Program-made: the position numbers and the translations under genes
Part shown: positions 18,860-28,900 of the stretch, piece by piece
Layout of the letters: each line of letters begins with the position of its first letter
Numbering within the stretch: the first letter of the stretch is position 1
Source of the DNA: an uncultured Isosphaeraceae bacterium
Lineage (GTDB): Bacteria > Planctomycetota > Planctomycetia > Isosphaerales > Isosphaeraceae
Reading direction: 5' to 3'
Length of the DNA: 64,000 nt
Assembly (NCBI GenBank): GCA_945957605.1
Contig: CAMFLR010000009.1
Location: forward strand, 237,925 to 301,924
The notes under the pieces: generated by a model
What the model was told of the DNA's origin: nothing
The model's input: the letters and a program-made list of their open reading frames with translations, nothing else
Databases searched by the model: none

Positions 18860-19468
18860 TTATCGACTTCCTCGCACTTGCTGAGCTTTGATGAGTGCAT
18901 CTGCGGCGGCGATGATCGCCGCGGACTGCTCATCGGTGAGCAAGCCGCTGGAGGCGTAGATTCCATCCATCAAGATGATTAATTGCGTCGTCAACGTCTC
19001 CGGCTGCGTCGGGTTCCATCGCTTGCAGATTTCGAGGAGCCGCTCGCGCACTTCTTGCCGATACGCCGCAATGACGACGTTGGCCGGATGCGTGGTGTCG
19101 GGAAATTCACTCGAGGTGTTGAGAAACGGGCAGCCGCGATATCCGGGACGGCGAACCTTCTCGATCGTCGCGCGAATCAAGCCACGCAGGCGGCTACGTG
19201 GTTGTTCGGCTTCCGAACCGACCGCGCCTTCCCACCACGCAAAGAACCTCCGTTTTCGCTCTTCCAGGTAGGCGACGACCAGGTCATCCTTCGACGCAAA
19301 GCTGCGGTACAAGCTCATCTTCGCCACGTTGGAACGGGCGATAATCGTGTCGATTCCGACGGCGCGCACCCCTTCGCGATAGAACAAGTCCTCAGCCACT
19401 TCCAGGACCCGTTCTCGAGCCGATTTCGCCGGAGCCACGCCGAACCTCTTCCTTTGATGATTTGACAT
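18860..19468 (-). CDS. TetR/AcrR-family transcriptional repressor
   Basis: Residues 15-62 form the TetR helix-turn-helix: ARERVLEVAEDLFYREGVRAVGIDTII, then NVAKMSLYRSFASKDDLVVAYL. The C-terminal ligand domain carries RPGYRGCPFLNTSSEF and LTTQLIILMDGIYASS, common in TetR regulators that sense small organic molecules. It is divergent from the MFS gene at 19527 with only 58 bases between starts, so it most likely controls that carrier and itself. Confidence 0.9.
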   Translation of the reverse strand: MSNHQRKRFGVAPAKSARERVLEVAEDLFYREGVRAVGIDTIIARSNVAKMSLYRSFASKDDLVVAYLEERKRRFFAWWEGAVGSEAEQPRSRLRGLIRATIEKVRRPGYRGCPFLNTSSEFPDTTHPANVVIAAYRQEVRERLLEICKRWNPTQPETLTTQLIILMDGIYASSGLLTDEQSAAIIAAADALIKAQQVRGSR

Positions 19469-19526
19469 GAGACAGAACCGTCCGTAACATAATCCGCAAC
19501 TGGCGAGCAGAGTTCAAGGGGTCTTC

Positions 19527-20858
19527 GTGAGGGACGTCGACGTGTCGACGAAAGAACAGGCTGACCGCGGGCGTTTTCACTATGCGTGGGTCGTCACCGG
19601 CGTCACGTTTCTGATTCTGCTGACCTCGGCGGGAGTTCGAGCGACGCCTGGCGTGCTGATCGTTCCTCTCGAAAAGGAGTTCGGTTGGTCGCGGGTGACC
19701 ATTTCGATGGCGATCTCGATCAACCTGGTCCTCTACGGCTTGATCGGCCCATTTGCAGCGGCTCTCATGACTCGGTTTGGCATTCGAGCGGTGACCCTGG
19801 CCTCGATGTCGATTCTGGCGATCGGAGTGGGACTGACGCCGCTGATGAACGCTCCCTGGCAGCTTTTCTTGCTCTGGGGACTTTGTGTCGGCACTGCCAC
19901 CGGAATGACGGCCATTGTGCTTGGCGCGACGATCGTCACCCGGTGGTTTGACGAGCGGCGCGGGCTGGTGCTTGGTGTGCTGTCGGCGAGCGCGGCGACC
20001 GGACAAATGGTATTCCTGCCGCTTTTGGCCTCGATCGTGACACGGCTTGGTTGGCGTCCCGCCGTGCTGGTCGTTGCGGGTGCGACTGCCCTTATGGTGC
20101 CGCTGATTGCGGTACTACTTCGCGAGCGACCTTCGGATCTGGGGCTTCGTCGCTATGGTGAGAAGTTAGACACTGGCGAATCTGATACGACGACGACAGG
20201 CGGCAACCCGTTTCAAGTCGCAATCGATGCGCTACGCGATGGGCTTCGTTCGCGTGATTTCTGGTTGCTGGCCGGGAGTTTCTTCGTCTGCGGCGCCAGC
20301 ACGAATGGGCTGATCGGCACCCACCTGATTCCAGCCTGTCTCGACTTCGGAATTCCGGAAGTGCAAGCAGCCTCTCTACTGGCGGCGATGGGGATCTTCG
20401 ACCTGGTCGGCACAACGGCTTCGGGCTGGCTCTCCGATCGGTGCGACAACCGGCTGCTTCTGAGCTGGTACTACGGACTCCGCGGCCTGGCCCTGATCGT
20501 CCTGCCGCTTTGCCTCAGCTCGGCCTCGTGGGGGCTACCGATTTTCGCGGTGATTTACGGCTTGGATTGGATCGCGACCGTTCCGCCCACTGTGCGAATC
20601 ACGTCCGATATTTTCGGCAAGGCGCGTGTGGGGCTGATGTTCGGCTGGATCGTCGCGGCGCACCAACTCGGAGCGGCGACCGCTGCGCTCATGGCTGGCA
20701 CCATTCGATCCTGGACCGGCGATTACGAACGAGCCTTCCTGACTTCGGGAGGCCTGTGCCTTATTACCGCCGGTTTCGTCCTACAGATCGGCGTTTCGAG
20801 GAAAGAAGACGCTATGCGTTCATCATCGGAGTTGCCGGTCGAACCTGTGGTCGCATAA
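19527..20858 (+). CDS. MFS transporter
   Basis: A 443-residue polytopic protein with about 12 hydrophobic segments, starting FHYAWVVTGVTFLILLTSAG. It has the MFS pattern of the oxalate/formate antiporter and monocarboxylate-type subgroup (GVLIVPLEKEFGWSRVTISMA, then GPFAAALMTRFGIR at the loop 2-3 motif). GTG 19527 has AAGGGG 5 bases upstream; GTG 19542 is a second candidate. Divergent from the TetR gene. The substrate is probably a small organic acid or drug-like molecule (inference from family). Confidence 0.88.
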   Translation: MRDVDVSTKEQADRGRFHYAWVVTGVTFLILLTSAGVRATPGVLIVPLEKEFGWSRVTISMAISINLVLYGLIGPFAAALMTRFGIRAVTLASMSILAIGVGLTPLMNAPWQLFLLWGLCVGTATGMTAIVLGATIVTRWFDERRGLVLGVLSASAATGQMVFLPLLASIVTRLGWRPAVLVVAGATALMVPLIAVLLRERPSDLGLRRYGEKLDTGESDTTTTGGNPFQVAIDALRDGLRSRDFWLLAGSFFVCGASTNGLIGTHLIPACLDFGIPEVQAASLLAAMGIFDLVGTTASGWLSDRCDNRLLLSWYYGLRGLALIVLPLCLSSASWGLPIFAVIYGLDWIATVPPTVRITSDIFGKARVGLMFGWIVAAHQLGAATAALMAGTIRSWTGDYERAFLTSGGLCLITAGFVLQIGVSRKEDAMRSSSELPVEPVVA

Positions 20859-20895
20859 GTCTTCAACAGTTTTTGTGATCATAGCGAGACGATCA

Positions 20896-21501
20896 ATGCG
20901 TAAGAGTATTTCCTGGTTCCTTTTTATTGCGGGCGGACTGGTCCTCGCGTTCGCCGCGTTGAAGCCCAAGGTGAGCTATCACCCGGTCACTGAATTGATG
21001 GCGGTAGCTGCAGCCGCTGCCACCGGGGAACGGGCGTCAACGATCGAAATCATGGGAACCGATGGCCATAAGTATTCAGCCGCCTCCGCGTCGGAAAATC
21101 GGCCTACAGTGTTCTTTTTCATCCAGGATGGTTGCCCGTGCAGCGAGGCGGCGGAACGCCACTTCCAGCAACTGCACAAAGCCTACGGAGAGCGAGCTTC
21201 CTTTCTGGGGGTGATCGACGGTGATATCGCGACGGCCCGTGGATGGTCGGAACTCCATCACACCCCCTACCCTATTCTTGCCGACGAGAAACGCGAGCTG
21301 ATTGCGGCATGCAAGGCCGAACGCTCTGCATATGTTTTGCTCGTGACACGCGGAGGTGCCGTCGAGACCCTTTGGCCGGGTTATTCCGCGAAGATGCTGG
21401 CAGATTTGGGGCGACGGTTAGCTCAACATTCGGGCATGCCCGAGGTTTCGTTGGATACTCAAGGAGCGCCCGAGGAAATGGTGTCGGGTTGCTCGTTTTG
21501 A
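20896..21501 (+). CDS. membrane-anchored thioredoxin-fold (AhpC/TSA-like) protein
   Basis: From ATG 20896 there is an N-terminal membrane anchor (ISWFLFIAGGLVLAFAAL), then a thioredoxin fold: TVFFFIQDGCPCSEAAERHF, ASFLGVIDGD, YPILADEKRELIAACKAE and AYVLLVTRGG. The active site reads CPCS rather than CxxC, so it is a redoxin or peroxiredoxin-type relative rather than a classical thioredoxin. The fold probably faces the periplasm. It lies 37 bases behind the MFS gene and may be co-transcribed. The partner is unknown. Confidence 0.72.
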   Translation: MRKSISWFLFIAGGLVLAFAALKPKVSYHPVTELMAVAAAAATGERASTIEIMGTDGHKYSAASASENRPTVFFFIQDGCPCSEAAERHFQQLHKAYGERASFLGVIDGDIATARGWSELHHTPYPILADEKRELIAACKAERSAYVLLVTRGGAVETLWPGYSAKMLADLGRRLAQHSGMPEVSLDTQGAPEEMVSGCSF

Positions 21502-21651
21502 GTTCGACACCGGCAGGAGAGGATTTACATTGCGAGTGATCGTCCACTCGCGAGATGGGAAGGAAACCAGTTCGATATTTGAGCCAGTCTCAGGTCTTGT
21601 CGTAGCGGACATCGCACGAATCGCCAAGCGATGCCCGCCAAACCCAATCAT

Positions 21652-22194
21652 TTACCCGAGCAGGAATGTGGATTGCTTCATTGAATCGGACTTCCGGACG
21701 GTGACGCCGGCGATGTCACCGCCTTCGAGTCGCAAGAGTAGTGCCTTGGCTTCGAGGCCTCCCGCAAAGCCGGTGAGCTTGCCCGTCGAGCCAATCACGC
21801 GGTGGCACGGTCCCAGGATGGCGATCGGGTTCTTGCCATTGGCGGCGCCGACGGCGCGCACCGCAGCCGGGCTACCAATCTGCTTGGCAAGCTCGCCGTA
21901 GGTGCGAGTCTCGCCGAATGGTATGCCCAGAAGCGCGTTCCAAACCTTCTTTTGGAATGGCGTGCCCTGGTAATCGAGCTTGACCGAAAAGGCCTTCCGC
22001 TTGCCAGCGAAATACTCTTCAAGCTCACGCTCGGCCGCAACAAGAACCGGATGGTCGACATCCTCAACGCGAGCGTCCAGCCTCACACGCTTCGGATTAT
22101 CGTCCTCCCAAAGAACAGCGGCGAGACCCGCATCGCTCCCCACGAGCTTCAGCAGGCCGATCGGTGATTTCATCGTCTTGTAGACGTAACTCAT
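21652..22194 (-). CDS. ogt: methylated-DNA--protein-cysteine S-methyltransferase
   Basis: From ATG 22194 the protein is 180 aa, normal for Ogt. The C-terminal domain shows FQKKVWNALLGIPFGETRTYGELA, then the active-site segment GPCHRVIGSTGKLTGFAGGL with acceptor Cys130. The residues before PCHRV read ILG instead of the usual IVP/IIP. The enzyme removes alkyl groups from O6-alkylguanine in DNA by transfer to its own cysteine. The purine-rich GGTGGAG lies about 4 bases upstream of the start. It sits in a group of stress and efflux genes but has its own promoter region. Confidence 0.93.
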   Translation of the reverse strand: MSYVYKTMKSPIGLLKLVGSDAGLAAVLWEDDNPKRVRLDARVEDVDHPVLVAAERELEEYFAGKRKAFSVKLDYQGTPFQKKVWNALLGIPFGETRTYGELAKQIGSPAAVRAVGAANGKNPIAILGPCHRVIGSTGKLTGFAGGLEAKALLLRLEGGDIAGVTVRKSDSMKQSTFLLG

Positions 22195-22620
22195 TCTCCA
22201 CCTCTCTCCCGCCAACGATACCATGTGGATATGCAGTCGCAAGCAACCGTACAACTTTGGCGAGGCAAATCATCTTCAGATCGATCGCGCCGTAACCAAG
22301 TCTATCCTGGAGAGCAAATCGACGTCGCGAGAAATTCTCTCCGGGACTTCGCGTGGCGGGTGATGATCTTTGTTCGACGGGTAGATAGAGCTGAAAATTC
22401 GGAGATTTCGTGATGCCTGTATCGGAGTGCCATTCCTCGGTTGATTGGAAAATCATCGGACGCTTCATGTGGCTTAAGGCTGAGCTGCACTCGCACTGCA
22501 TCTATTTTATCAGTGCGAGCTCCAGCGTAAATGACATCGAAACAACAGTTTCTGCCAAATTGTGATGAGACCGCAAATTGGACACGTCGAAACAAAGTGG
22601 TACGCGATTGTGTGTTCTCC
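22195..22620. other. intergenic region, no gene recognised
   Basis: About 425 bases between two minus-strand genes. Frames of up to 134 codons cross it (for example 22097-22501 and 22302-22595), but none has recognisable motifs and they conflict with each other. It should contain the ogt promoter. No repeat or hairpin stands out. Confidence 0.35.
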
Positions 22621-22857
22621 CTATGAGCGATGAGGTCTCAAGATGCGATCCGTCGACGCGGGGAACTTGGCCAACTTCGCCGCGGGGCGCCTGGGACGGA
22701 CGACGAGTTCACCACCGCAGTTAGGACAGACTCCATGAAAACTTTCTTGGGCGCAGGACGAACAAAAGGTGCATTCGAAAGAGCAAATTCGGGCTTCAGT
22801 TGAATCTGGCGGCAGGTCCCTGTCGCACCGCTCGCAATTGGGACGAATCTGAAGCAT
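22621..22857 (-). CDS. DUF1272 zinc-binding protein
   Basis: A 78-residue protein that matches DUF1272 closely: LQIRPNCERCDRDLPPDS, then ARICSFECTFCSSCA, then CPNCGGELVVRPRRP. Four cysteine pairs would bind zinc. The family is widespread, cytoplasmic and of unknown function, often near transport or stress genes. GAGG lies about 8 bases upstream of the ATG. Full length for the family. Confidence 0.88.
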   Translation of the reverse strand: MLQIRPNCERCDRDLPPDSTEARICSFECTFCSSCAQESFHGVCPNCGGELVVRPRRPAAKLAKFPASTDRILRPHRS

Positions 22858-23118
22858 CGATTAGCCTCGCGTCTCGATAGATAGGGCGACTTAGGCCATA
22901 CCAATCCGGGCTACCGAACCAGGTATTCGGCTTAGAGCAATGCCTGCGGTTTGTCGGCGTTTCTCGAACTTATCCGGCGACTCTAACACCATAGGGCGAT
23001 GCTTTGCGAGCAGAGACTGGAGGCAAAAATCAGCTTCACGTTCGCCGCTGCTATCCCGCAAACACCAAACAGTGCTCGCATTACCGCTGTTTTGCGTGTC
23101 GGCGATATCGCCAAGAAC

Positions 23119-23147
23119 TTGGCAGGAATTGCTGCCTTATTGTCATT
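23119..23147 (+). promoter_or_regulatory. operator-like element, copy C (GlxA/AraC regulon)
   Basis: It carries TTGGCAGGAATTGCTGC and, 12 bases on, TGTCATT. It is the best match to copy B over the whole 29-base unit. The distance to copy D (81 bases) is nearly the same as that between copies A and B (80 bases). Confidence 0.7.
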
Positions 23148-23199
23148 TACGTTGCGGCTCGCGGCGATAGAAATAGTAGATAGAGCGGCCCGACAATGA

Positions 23200-23228
23200 T
23201 TGGCAGGAATTGCTGCATCAGCACGATT
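23200..23228 (+). promoter_or_regulatory. operator-like element, copy D (GlxA/AraC regulon)
   Basis: The head is identical to copy C over 17 bases. The distal half site is degenerate (CACGATT). It ends 74 bases before ATG 23303 of the MFS gene. Confidence 0.62.
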
Positions 23229-23302
23229 TAGGCAAGATCGTACAGTTACAGAAGTAGGGTGTCGATCAAATTATCTCACGAGTGAAGAAATACGAGTAAG
23301 TT

Positions 23303-24571
23303 ATGGACGACACGATTTCAGAAGACGCAACCATGACAACAAGTCAAATCTCCGTTCGGCGCGAGCCGGCGGACGAGAAGCTCGTCGGCAGCAATCGGGA
23401 AAGTGCGAATCCGCGGCGCCGGGTTCCGGTCGCACTCTTCGCCGTTTCCGCCGGCGTGATCATTACGAATATCTTCGCGCCGCAGATCCTTATCGGCCAC
23501 ATGGCGGCAGCCTTCGAGTTGCGAGAGGCAGCGGGCGGGGTGATTGCGATGATCCCACTTCTGGGATACGCGATGGGTCTCTTCTTTCTCGTGCCGCTTT
23601 CGGACCTCGTCGAGACCCGCAGGCTGGTGGTCTCGATGTTGAGCGTTGCGACGCTAGCTGCGGCGGGGATCGTTTTCGTGCCAAACGCCGCCCTGCTCTT
23701 TGCTCTCTTGTTCATTCTGGGCGGGGCATGCTCAGCCATTCAGGTTCTCATGCCGGCCGCGGCGGCCATGACTGAACCCGAGCATCGTGGTCGCGTTCTC
23801 GGCGATATCATGAGCGGCCTGATGATCGGCATCCTGCTTTCGCGACCGGCCGCCAGCTTTCTCGCCGGCACGTGGGGATGGAAGGCGTACTACGTCGCCA
23901 GCGCTGCTTCGATGGCCTTGCTCACAAGCACGTTGGCGTTCCGTCTTCCGCGACGACGTCCGGTGCAGACAGTCAGTTACCCGCAGCTCATCGGGTCGCT
24001 TTGGGAGCTGTTTCGTAACGAGCCCATCTTGCGACAGCGGTCGATTGCGGCTGCGATCGTGATGGCGGCGTTCAACTTTTACTGGACGACCATCGTTTAC
24101 GTGCTCCAGAGTGCCCCACTCGAACTCAGCCAGCGAGGAATCGCCGTGTTTGCTTTGGTTGGAGCTGGGGGTGCGTTTGTCACTCCGCTCGTGGGCCGGC
24201 TGACGGATCGAGGGCTGGGAGCGCGTGTTACCACAGTCGCTCATCTGACGTTGATGGCTGGATTTGGCCTTGCCGCATTGAGCGGGCTCGCTGTCTCTGG
24301 ATCAAACTTCGTGATCTTGGTCGGTCTTGGAATCAGCGCGCTGATGCTTGATATGGGTGTGCTTGGTGAGCAGACTGTTGGAAGAACGCTTATCAACCAA
24401 CTTCGGCCGGAAGCGCGTGGGCGAATCAATGCCATCTTCGTTGGGGTCTTCTTTATCGGTGGTGCGATAGGCTCGGCCGTCTCGGGCATGCTCTGGGCAA
24501 ACGGCGGATGGGGCGCGATCTGCCTCGGCGGTGTGTGCTTGGGATTGCTCGCCCTGGCGACGCGAAAGTAG
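23303..24571 (+). CDS. MFS transporter
   Basis: A 422-residue carrier with about 12 membrane segments after a hydrophilic N-terminus of about 40 residues. The MFS A-like loop is partly seen (LSDLVETRRLVVSML). Later segments include EPEHRGRVLGDIMSGLMIGILLSRP and GRLTDRGLGARVTTVAHL, as in YgaY/NepI-like drug and nucleoside exporters. ATG 23333 is an alternative start. Two copies of the element found before the GlxA-type regulator lie upstream, so this gene is the most likely distant target of that regulator. Confidence 0.87.
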   Translation: MDDTISEDATMTTSQISVRREPADEKLVGSNRESANPRRRVPVALFAVSAGVIITNIFAPQILIGHMAAAFELREAAGGVIAMIPLLGYAMGLFFLVPLSDLVETRRLVVSMLSVATLAAAGIVFVPNAALLFALLFILGGACSAIQVLMPAAAAMTEPEHRGRVLGDIMSGLMIGILLSRPAASFLAGTWGWKAYYVASAASMALLTSTLAFRLPRRRPVQTVSYPQLIGSLWELFRNEPILRQRSIAAAIVMAAFNFYWTTIVYVLQSAPLELSQRGIAVFALVGAGGAFVTPLVGRLTDRGLGARVTTVAHLTLMAGFGLAALSGLAVSGSNFVILVGLGISALMLDMGVLGEQTVGRTLINQLRPEARGRINAIFVGVFFIGGAIGSAVSGMLWANGGWGAICLGGVCLGLLALATRK

Positions 24572-24709
24572 CTCGAGGTTGGGGGCTGCAGCCGTCAACT
24601 TCCGAAGACTTACGTTCGGTTCGTAGTCGAGGACATCGAGATGATCGTTGGCGAAAAACTCGCGAGAGAGGGTTTCGAAATTCGGAGTGAGTTCTCAGCA
24701 GGAGTGACC

Positions 24710-25885
24710 ATGCGCCGAATTAGATTATTCGCCAGTCAGCTTCTTGTCCTGGGCGTCAGTGTCGGCCTCGCGGGATGTGCCAAAACGCCTGCGAAAACCG
24801 TCGAGACACCGCCACTTCCAGTTTCGGTCAGCTTACCGGTCGAACGGGAGGTACGCGATTATGCCGACTTCACGGCGCGGACAGCAGCCGTTGATTCGGT
24901 CGAGGTTCGAGCTCACGTTTGGGGCTATTTGCAGAAGGTAAATTTCAAAGAAGGCGACATGGTCAAAGCGGGAGATCTTCTCTTTGAGATTGATCCTCGC
25001 CCTTATGAAGCTTTGCTGAATCAGGCCAAGGCAAAGATTCAACTGGACGTCGCCCAGCTTGCGTATGACGAGGCTGAGTTTCTGAGAAATGAGAACTTGT
25101 TCAATAGGCAGGCGGTATCGAAGTCGGATTTTGATAAGGCGCGGGCGACGCGAGACATCGCCCGCGCCAATTTGGAGGCAGACAAGGCACTCGTTGAATC
25201 ACGTCAGTTGGATTTGAATTACACGAAAATCACCGCACCAGTCGATGGACGGACGAGCCGCTATGTCGTAACCGTCGGCAATTTGATCCAAGGCGGTGAC
25301 CAGAACGGCGGCACGTTGCTGACCACAATCGTTTCGGTCGACCCCATGTATGCGTATTTCGACTCCGATGAAGCCACCGCGTTGCGCGTTCGTCAACTCG
25401 TCCGCGATGGTAAGTCGGAGTCGCCGCGCGCGGGCGGTTATCCGCTGTTCCTGGGGATGCCGAACGAGGAAGGATTTCCCCGCGCGGGTACGGTTAGCTT
25501 CGTTGAAAACCAGGTCAACACGAAGACCGGCACTCTTCGCCTGCGAGGCACGTTTCCAAACAAGGATCAGCTTCTTTTGCCAGGTTTCTTTGGTCGCGTG
25601 CGAATCCCTATTGGCCGGGCGCATAAGGCTATTCTTGTCAGCGACCGTGCCCTCACAACCGATCAGGGGCAGAAGGTTCTTTATGTGGTGGGAGAGGATA
25701 AAAAGGCCGTGCTCAGGACGGTGACCGTAGGCTCGCTCCACGACGGATTGCGCGAGGTTGTCGACGGTTTGAAGTCGGGCGAGCAGGTCGCTGTGAGTAG
25801 TCTGCAGCAGTTGCGTCCTGGCATGACGGTCGATCCCAAGGTTGTTGATATGCCGAGGCAAAGAGGACAGTCCACGGCGAAGTAG
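24710..25885 (+). CDS. RND efflux periplasmic adaptor (membrane fusion protein)
   Basis: The start at ATG 24710 has GGAG 5 bases upstream. A lipoprotein signal (LLVLGVSVGLAGCAKTP) anchors it. Barrel-sandwich and hairpin parts follow: VEVRAHVWGYLQKVNFKEGDMVKAGDLLFEIDPRPYEA, then a coiled-coil hairpin and LNYTKITAPVDGRTSRYVVTVGNLI. A beta-barrel and membrane-proximal region close it (VSDRALTTDQGQKVLYVV). This is the AcrA/MexA type. It lies 54 bases ahead of the RND pump gene in one operon. No outer-membrane channel gene is adjacent. Confidence 0.93.
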   Translation: MRRIRLFASQLLVLGVSVGLAGCAKTPAKTVETPPLPVSVSLPVEREVRDYADFTARTAAVDSVEVRAHVWGYLQKVNFKEGDMVKAGDLLFEIDPRPYEALLNQAKAKIQLDVAQLAYDEAEFLRNENLFNRQAVSKSDFDKARATRDIARANLEADKALVESRQLDLNYTKITAPVDGRTSRYVVTVGNLIQGGDQNGGTLLTTIVSVDPMYAYFDSDEATALRVRQLVRDGKSESPRAGGYPLFLGMPNEEGFPRAGTVSFVENQVNTKTGTLRLRGTFPNKDQLLLPGFFGRVRIPIGRAHKAILVSDRALTTDQGQKVLYVVGEDKKAVLRTVTVGSLHDGLREVVDGLKSGEQVAVSSLQQLRPGMTVDPKVVDMPRQRGQSTAK

Positions 25886-25939
25886 GCGCGATTCATTCGG
25901 CTCGGGATTCGACTCACCCCCTCACAGAAGAGAACTGCC

Positions 25940-28900
25940 GTGCTTGCTCGCTTCTTCATCGACCGCCCTGTTCTGGCCTGGGTCATCTCTGTGGTTTTCG
26001 TCCTGCTTGGCGCGGTGATGGCGGGCTTCCTGCCGGTCGCCGAGTATCCGGACGTCCAGCCGCCGACAGTTCGGGTCAGTGCGATCTACCCCGGCGCAAA
26101 CGCACGGATCGTGGCCGATACTGTGGCGGCTCCGCTCGAACAGCAGGTTGTCGGCGTTGAGTCGATGATGTACATGTCGTCGCAGAGCAGCAACGACGGA
26201 TCATATACACTGGACATCACGTTTGAACTCGGTTCCGACGTCAATCTAGCGCAGGTGCTCGTGCAGAATCGCGTCGCCATCGCACAACCGACGCTTCCTT
26301 TCGTGGTGCAAACCATTGGTGTATCGACCAAGAAGCGGTCGCCAGACGTTTTGCTGGGGATCAACTTTTTCTCCGACGACGATCCAGCAACCGGCCGGCC
26401 CTACTACGATTCGCTCTACCTGAGCAATTACGCCACCATTTACGTCAAGGATGTCGTCGCGCGGGTGCCGGGTGTCGGCGATATCAATATTCTCGGTCAG
26501 CGCGATTACAGCATGCGGGTCTGGCTCGATCCGAACAAACTTCAGTCGCGCGACCTCGGCGTTGCCGATGTGCTCCGCGTGCTCAAAGAGCAAAACGTGC
26601 ACGCCGCCGCTGGGCAGTTGGGCCAACCGCCGATCGGCGCAGGGCAAGACTTTCAGTACACGCTGAGCACACTCGGCCGGCTGACCGAACCCGAGCAGTT
26701 CGCGAATATCGTCCTCAAGTATGGGGGCAGCGGAGAGATCACGTATCTCCGCGATGTTGCTCGGATCGAGCTGGGTGCGCGCAACCAGGATACCGTCGCA
26801 CGGCTTGACGGCCGGCCATCGCCTGCCATCGTCGTCTCGCTGCTTCCGGGTGCAAACGCGCTCGACACGGCGGATTCAATCAAGGATGAGCTACGTAAGC
26901 TCGAAACTCGCTTTCCGCGCGGCCTGCATTACGCCGTCATCTACGATACGACGCCATTCATTCGCGAATCCGTTGCCGAGGTTTTCCACACGCTGCGCGA
27001 TGCGATTGCGCTGGTGGCGATCGTCATTTTGCTCTTCCTTCAAGACTGGAAAGCTTTGCTGCTGCCGGTGATCGACGTGACGGTCTCGCTGGTTGGCACG
27101 TTTATCGTGATGGGCTTGCTGGGCTTCACGCTTAACAACCTGACGCTGTTTGGGCTGGTGCTGGCGATCGGCATCGTGGTCGATGACGCGATCGTCGTCC
27201 TGGAAAACATCGAACGCTGGCTCGAGAAAGGGTTGCCCGTCCGCGAGGCTACGATCAAAGCGATGGAGGAAATCACCGGGCCAATCATCGCCATCACACT
27301 GGTTCTCAGCTCTGTGCTCCTTCCGAGCGCATTTCTTGGTGGCATCGCAGGGCAATTCTTCCGCCAATTCGCCGTGGTGATCTCGGCGGCGATGCTCATC
27401 TCGGCGATCAACGCCATGACGCTGACACCCGCTCGCGCGGCGTGGATCTTTGGTGGCCGCAAGCCGGGTCAGCACGGAGATCATGGAAAAGAAGCGTTGC
27501 CGTGGTGGAGCTTCGCTCTATTCGGCGGCCTGGCGACTGTGTGGCTGCTGAAACCGATTCTCGGGCCCAGGCTGGGCCTTGCAGTCGACGGGCAGCCCGA
27601 AGGCGTTCCCGCTGACCTGGCGAGCTCGCTTCGGGATTGGGGCATGTATCTCGCGCTCTTTGCGCCGGGAGGGATCGTCGGCGGTGTGCTGGGCCGGATC
27701 ATCATCAAGCCTTTGAACGCAGCTCTTCGATGGGCTTTTCGGCACTTCAATCACGCGTTCGAAATGGCGACCAATGTCTACGGTGCGTTCGTGGCGGGAA
27801 GCCTGCGTCTCTCGGCCATCGTGCTCCTGATCTATGCCGGCCTGGTCGCGGCGACGGGTGTCGGCCTCGCTCGCGCTCCCGGTGGGTTCATCCCGGTCAC
27901 GGACAAGGGCTATCTGATCGTCAACGTTCAGTTGCCCGACGCCGCCTCGCTCGAACGCACGGTCGAGGTGGTCGCCGCGGTCGAAAAAATCGTCATGGAA
28001 ACGCCCGGCATTGCTCACGCGGTCGCCATCCCTGGAACGTCGGTCGTCCAGAACGCCAACAGCTCGAATTACTCCAACATGTTCGTGATTTTGAAGCCGT
28101 TCGACGAGCGTCGCGATGTGGCGCACAGTGCCGAGGCGATTCTCGCTCAACTTCGGCAACGCCTCCGTCGTGAAATCACCGACGCCGATGTCCTGGTGTT
28201 CTCACCACCGGCGGTTCGTGGCCTGGGCAATGCGGGCGGGTTCCGAATGATGGTGGAAGCGGCGGGCGATGTCGACTTCGACGCACTCCAATCTCGCGCC
28301 GACGATCTGGCGGATCGCGCCAATAAGGAACCGGGCCTCGTCGGCGTCTTCAACGGCTTCCGCGCCCGCACTCCTCAGCTTTATCTCGACGTCGATCGCG
28401 AGAAGGCGAAGGCCATGGGCGTGGGGCTGAATGACGTGTTCGATACATTGCAAGGGTATCTCGGCAGTTATTATGTTAATGACTTCAACCGATTCGGCCG
28501 CACCTGGCAGGTAAACGTTCAGGCGGATAGCCCGTTCCGAGCCGATGCAGAGACGGTCCGGCAACTCAAGGTTCGCAACGCCGACGGCGACATGGTACCG
28601 CTGGGGGCCGTCACCGAGATTCGCGACACCAATGGGCCCACAACGATCACACGATACAACACCTTCACCGCGGCTCCTGTCACTGGATCGTGGCAGGAAG
28701 GGGTGAGCACCAGCGACGTTCTTCGAACGATGGAATCGCTGGCGGCGAAGGAGTTGCCAGGATCGATGTTCGGCGAGTGGACCGAACTGAGCTACCTGCA
28801 AAAGCAGGCGACCAAGATGGATCGCTTTCGGGACCTGCGGCAGAATCCGCTCAGCGCGTTCGTGCTCGGGTCAGTGCTCGTGTTCTTCGTACTCGCAGGG

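Larger units (their letters stand above)
22858..23302 (+). other. regulatory intergenic region before the MFS gene
   Basis: A 445-base region separating DUF1272 (minus) from the MFS gene (plus). Its right half holds two operator-like elements, listed separately. The left half shows only short frames with no recognisable content. Confidence 0.5.
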
